64,000 nucleotides of DNA from Bradyrhizobium sp. WSM1743 (GTDB taxonomy: Bacteria; Pseudomonadota; Alphaproteobacteria; Rhizobiales; Xanthobacteraceae). The first letter of the stretch is position 1. Every line of letters starts with the position of its first letter. The notes under the pieces are model-generated. The model was not told where the DNA came from. It did no database searches and worked only from the letters and a program-made list of their open reading frames with translations. The translations under genes were made by a program, and so were the position numbers. The stretch lies in contig NZ_AXAZ01000013.1 in the NCBI RefSeq assembly GCF_000473065.1, positions 62,001 to 126,000 of the forward strand, given 5' to 3'. Positions 62,965 to 64,000 of this stretch are shown here, one piece after another.

Positions 62965-63677
62965 AAATCGAAATAGCTGCGGGAAGCGGCGGCCAGGGCT
63001 TCGGCGCGCGCAGGATCGAGCAGGCTGATGCCTCCCTGTATGATCTCGATGACACCGAGCCGCTCCAGCTTGGTGAAGGTGCGGCTGACGGTCTCGATCG
63101 TCAGGCCGAGATAGTCCGCGATGTCCTGCCTGTTCATCGGCAGCGGGACCATATCCGAGGATCCCCCGAGCGAGACCAACCGCTCGCGCCAGTTGAGAAG
63201 GAAGGTCGCGACCTTCTCCTCAGCCGAACGACGGCCAAGCAGGACCATGTGGTCGTGCGCCTGGCTCAGTTCACGAATCGCAAGCTCGTTGATTCGCCGC
63301 AGCAAATGCGGCCGGTCTTCGACGAAGCGGCCGAATGCCGTCTTGGCAAACTGACATACGGTTACCGCGCCGATGGCATCGGCGGAAAAATTGTGGCGTC
63401 CCGCAATGTTCATCCCCAGGAGGTCACCGGGCAATGCAAAGCCGACGATCTGCCGCCTGCCATCGGGCAGCAGCTTGTACAGCCGCATCACGCCCTCGAG
63501 GACGTTGTAGAACGAGGTCGTGATGTCTTCCTCGGAGAAGACCGTCTCGCCTGCGGCAAAAGTCACGCGGCGGCCCAGATGGTCGAACTCCCTCAGCTCG
63601 GCGAGATCGAGTGACGAACAGACGGCCGTGGCGCGCACTGCGCAGTCGCTGCAAAAATGCCCGTTCGGTTCAATCAT
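62961..63677 (-). CDS. FixK1/FnrN-like CRP/FNR regulator with Fe-S cysteines
   Basis: The protein has 238 residues from the ATG at 63677. Alternatives are a TTG at 63683 with GGAGG well placed, and an ATG at 63722. Cysteines 9, 12 and 20 (HFCSDCAVRATAVC) and internal Cys108 (AVTVCQFAKTAF) form the set that holds an oxygen-labile [4Fe-4S] in FNR/FnrN. The HTH is QDIADYLGLTIETVSRTFTK with the FNR-type E-xx-SR contact residues. It resembles FixK1 of B. diazoefficiens. A FixK box is shared with the divergent cytochrome gene. Confidence 0.9.
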   Translation of the reverse strand: MIEPNGHFCSDCAVRATAVCSSLDLAELREFDHLGRRVTFAAGETVFSEEDITTSFYNVLEGVMRLYKLLPDGRRQIVGFALPGDLLGMNIAGRHNFSADAIGAVTVCQFAKTAFGRFVEDRPHLLRRINELAIRELSQAHDHMVLLGRRSAEEKVATFLLNWRERLVSLGGSSDMVPLPMNRQDIADYLGLTIETVSRTFTKLERLGVIEIIQGGISLLDPARAEALAAASRSYFDF

Positions 63678-63778
63678 GACCAAGGAAGCCTTCCTCCACC
63701 GCTCCAAGCACCAGCCGGCCATCGCATCAAAGCCGAGTCCACCGCGCGATGCATTTTACTGCACCGTGGCAAAGGCAG

Positions 63779-63792
63779 TTGATACAGATCAA
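63779..63792. promoter_or_regulatory. FixK2 box shared by fixK1-like gene and cytochrome c gene
   Basis: TTGATACAGATCAA matches the consensus perfectly. It lies 50 bp before the cytochrome start at 63843, and 56 bp before the ATG at 63722 (101 before 63677) on the other strand. Confidence 0.85.
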
Positions 63793-63842
63793 TTCGGCGG
63801 ACGCTGTCGCTTTATTTTGCCGAGAATTCGACGGGACGCTCC

Positions 63843-64000
63843 ATGCGGAGATGTGTGCTCTACCAGGGCGCGATAGCGCTGCTCCTGATGACGCCGGCGC
63901 TCGCGCTCTCCGCGGCCGAACAGCGCGGGAAGCCGTTCGCTCAGGCCAATTGCGCGCGCTGCCACGCAATCAATGGGGTCTCGGAAAGCCCGCTGAAGAT
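63843..64000 (+). CDS. cytochrome c family protein, N-terminal fragment
   Basis: The gene runs off the right edge. The 52 codons seen give a signal peptide (VLYQGAIALLLMTPALALSA) and a haem site FAQANCARCHAINGV (CxxCH). It is a periplasmic c-type cytochrome preceded by a FixK box, so probably induced at low oxygen. The rest of the protein, and hence the subfamily, is not visible. Confidence 0.85.
   Translation, partial: MRRCVLYQGAIALLLMTPALALSAAEQRGKPFAQANCARCHAINGVSESPLK

Overview
The window looks like chromosome of a Bradyrhizobium-type alphaproteobacterium. GC is high. The fixNOQP-fixGHIS and fixLJ-fixK2 blocks match the Bradyrhizobium arrangement. The predicted FixL is exactly 505 residues when read from a TTG start, which places the haem-ligand histidine at 200, the gating arginine at 220 and the phosphorylated histidine at 291. 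FixK2 is 232 residues with its redox cysteine at 183. All family names are recalled from sequence motifs; no database search was run.

Layout. (1) 1-4.5 kb: aromatic catabolism, with the 5' end of pobA, a divergent AraC regulator, protocatechuate dioxygenase pcaHG and a LysR regulator. (2) 4.5-16.3 kb: pncB, a diguanylate cyclase, a TetR regulator with two operator copies, a fused LplT/PlsC/acyl-ACP synthetase (Aas), tcuAB with a GntR regulator and operator, and ybaK. (3) 16.3-17.7 kb: a frameshifted IS481-type element with perfect 49-bp ends, sitting in the loop of a palindromic repeat. (4) 17.7-37.3 kb: an oxalate/formate locus. It holds a two-subunit NAD-dependent formate dehydrogenase (resembling Methylorubrum FDH1), an OxlT-type carrier with a sigma-54 promoter and tandem upstream sites, a histidine kinase/sigma-54 activator pair, and the cofactor genes tusA, moeA, mobB, fdhD and mobA. 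Two further MoeA proteins, a tungstate-binding protein and an HTH/binding-protein fusion complete it. (5) 37.3-40.8 kb: three orphan periplasmic binding proteins. (6) 41.1-45.1 kb: tRNA(CAT) followed by two integrase modules and a third integrase remnant. (7) 45.3-64.0 kb: the microaerobic block, with cbb3 oxidase, its assembly genes, FixL-FixJ, a lone receiver, FixK2, hemN, a FixK1/FnrN-like regulator and the start of a cytochrome c.

How it works together. FixL senses oxygen, FixJ activates fixK2, and FixK2 acts on boxes of form TTG(A/C)-N6-(T/G)CAA. I find seven such boxes and one imperfect one in the last 15 kb, nearly all 50-58 bp from a start codon. They include boxes in front of genes not usually listed in this regulon: a 51-residue membrane peptide, a truncated XRE protein, and a universal-stress/CBS pair. 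In the formate locus the kinase/activator pair probably drives oxlT through the sigma-54 promoter, linking oxalate or formate sensing to uptake and oxidation. Decayed genes (K+ channel, transposase, integrases) mark insertion-prone boundaries.
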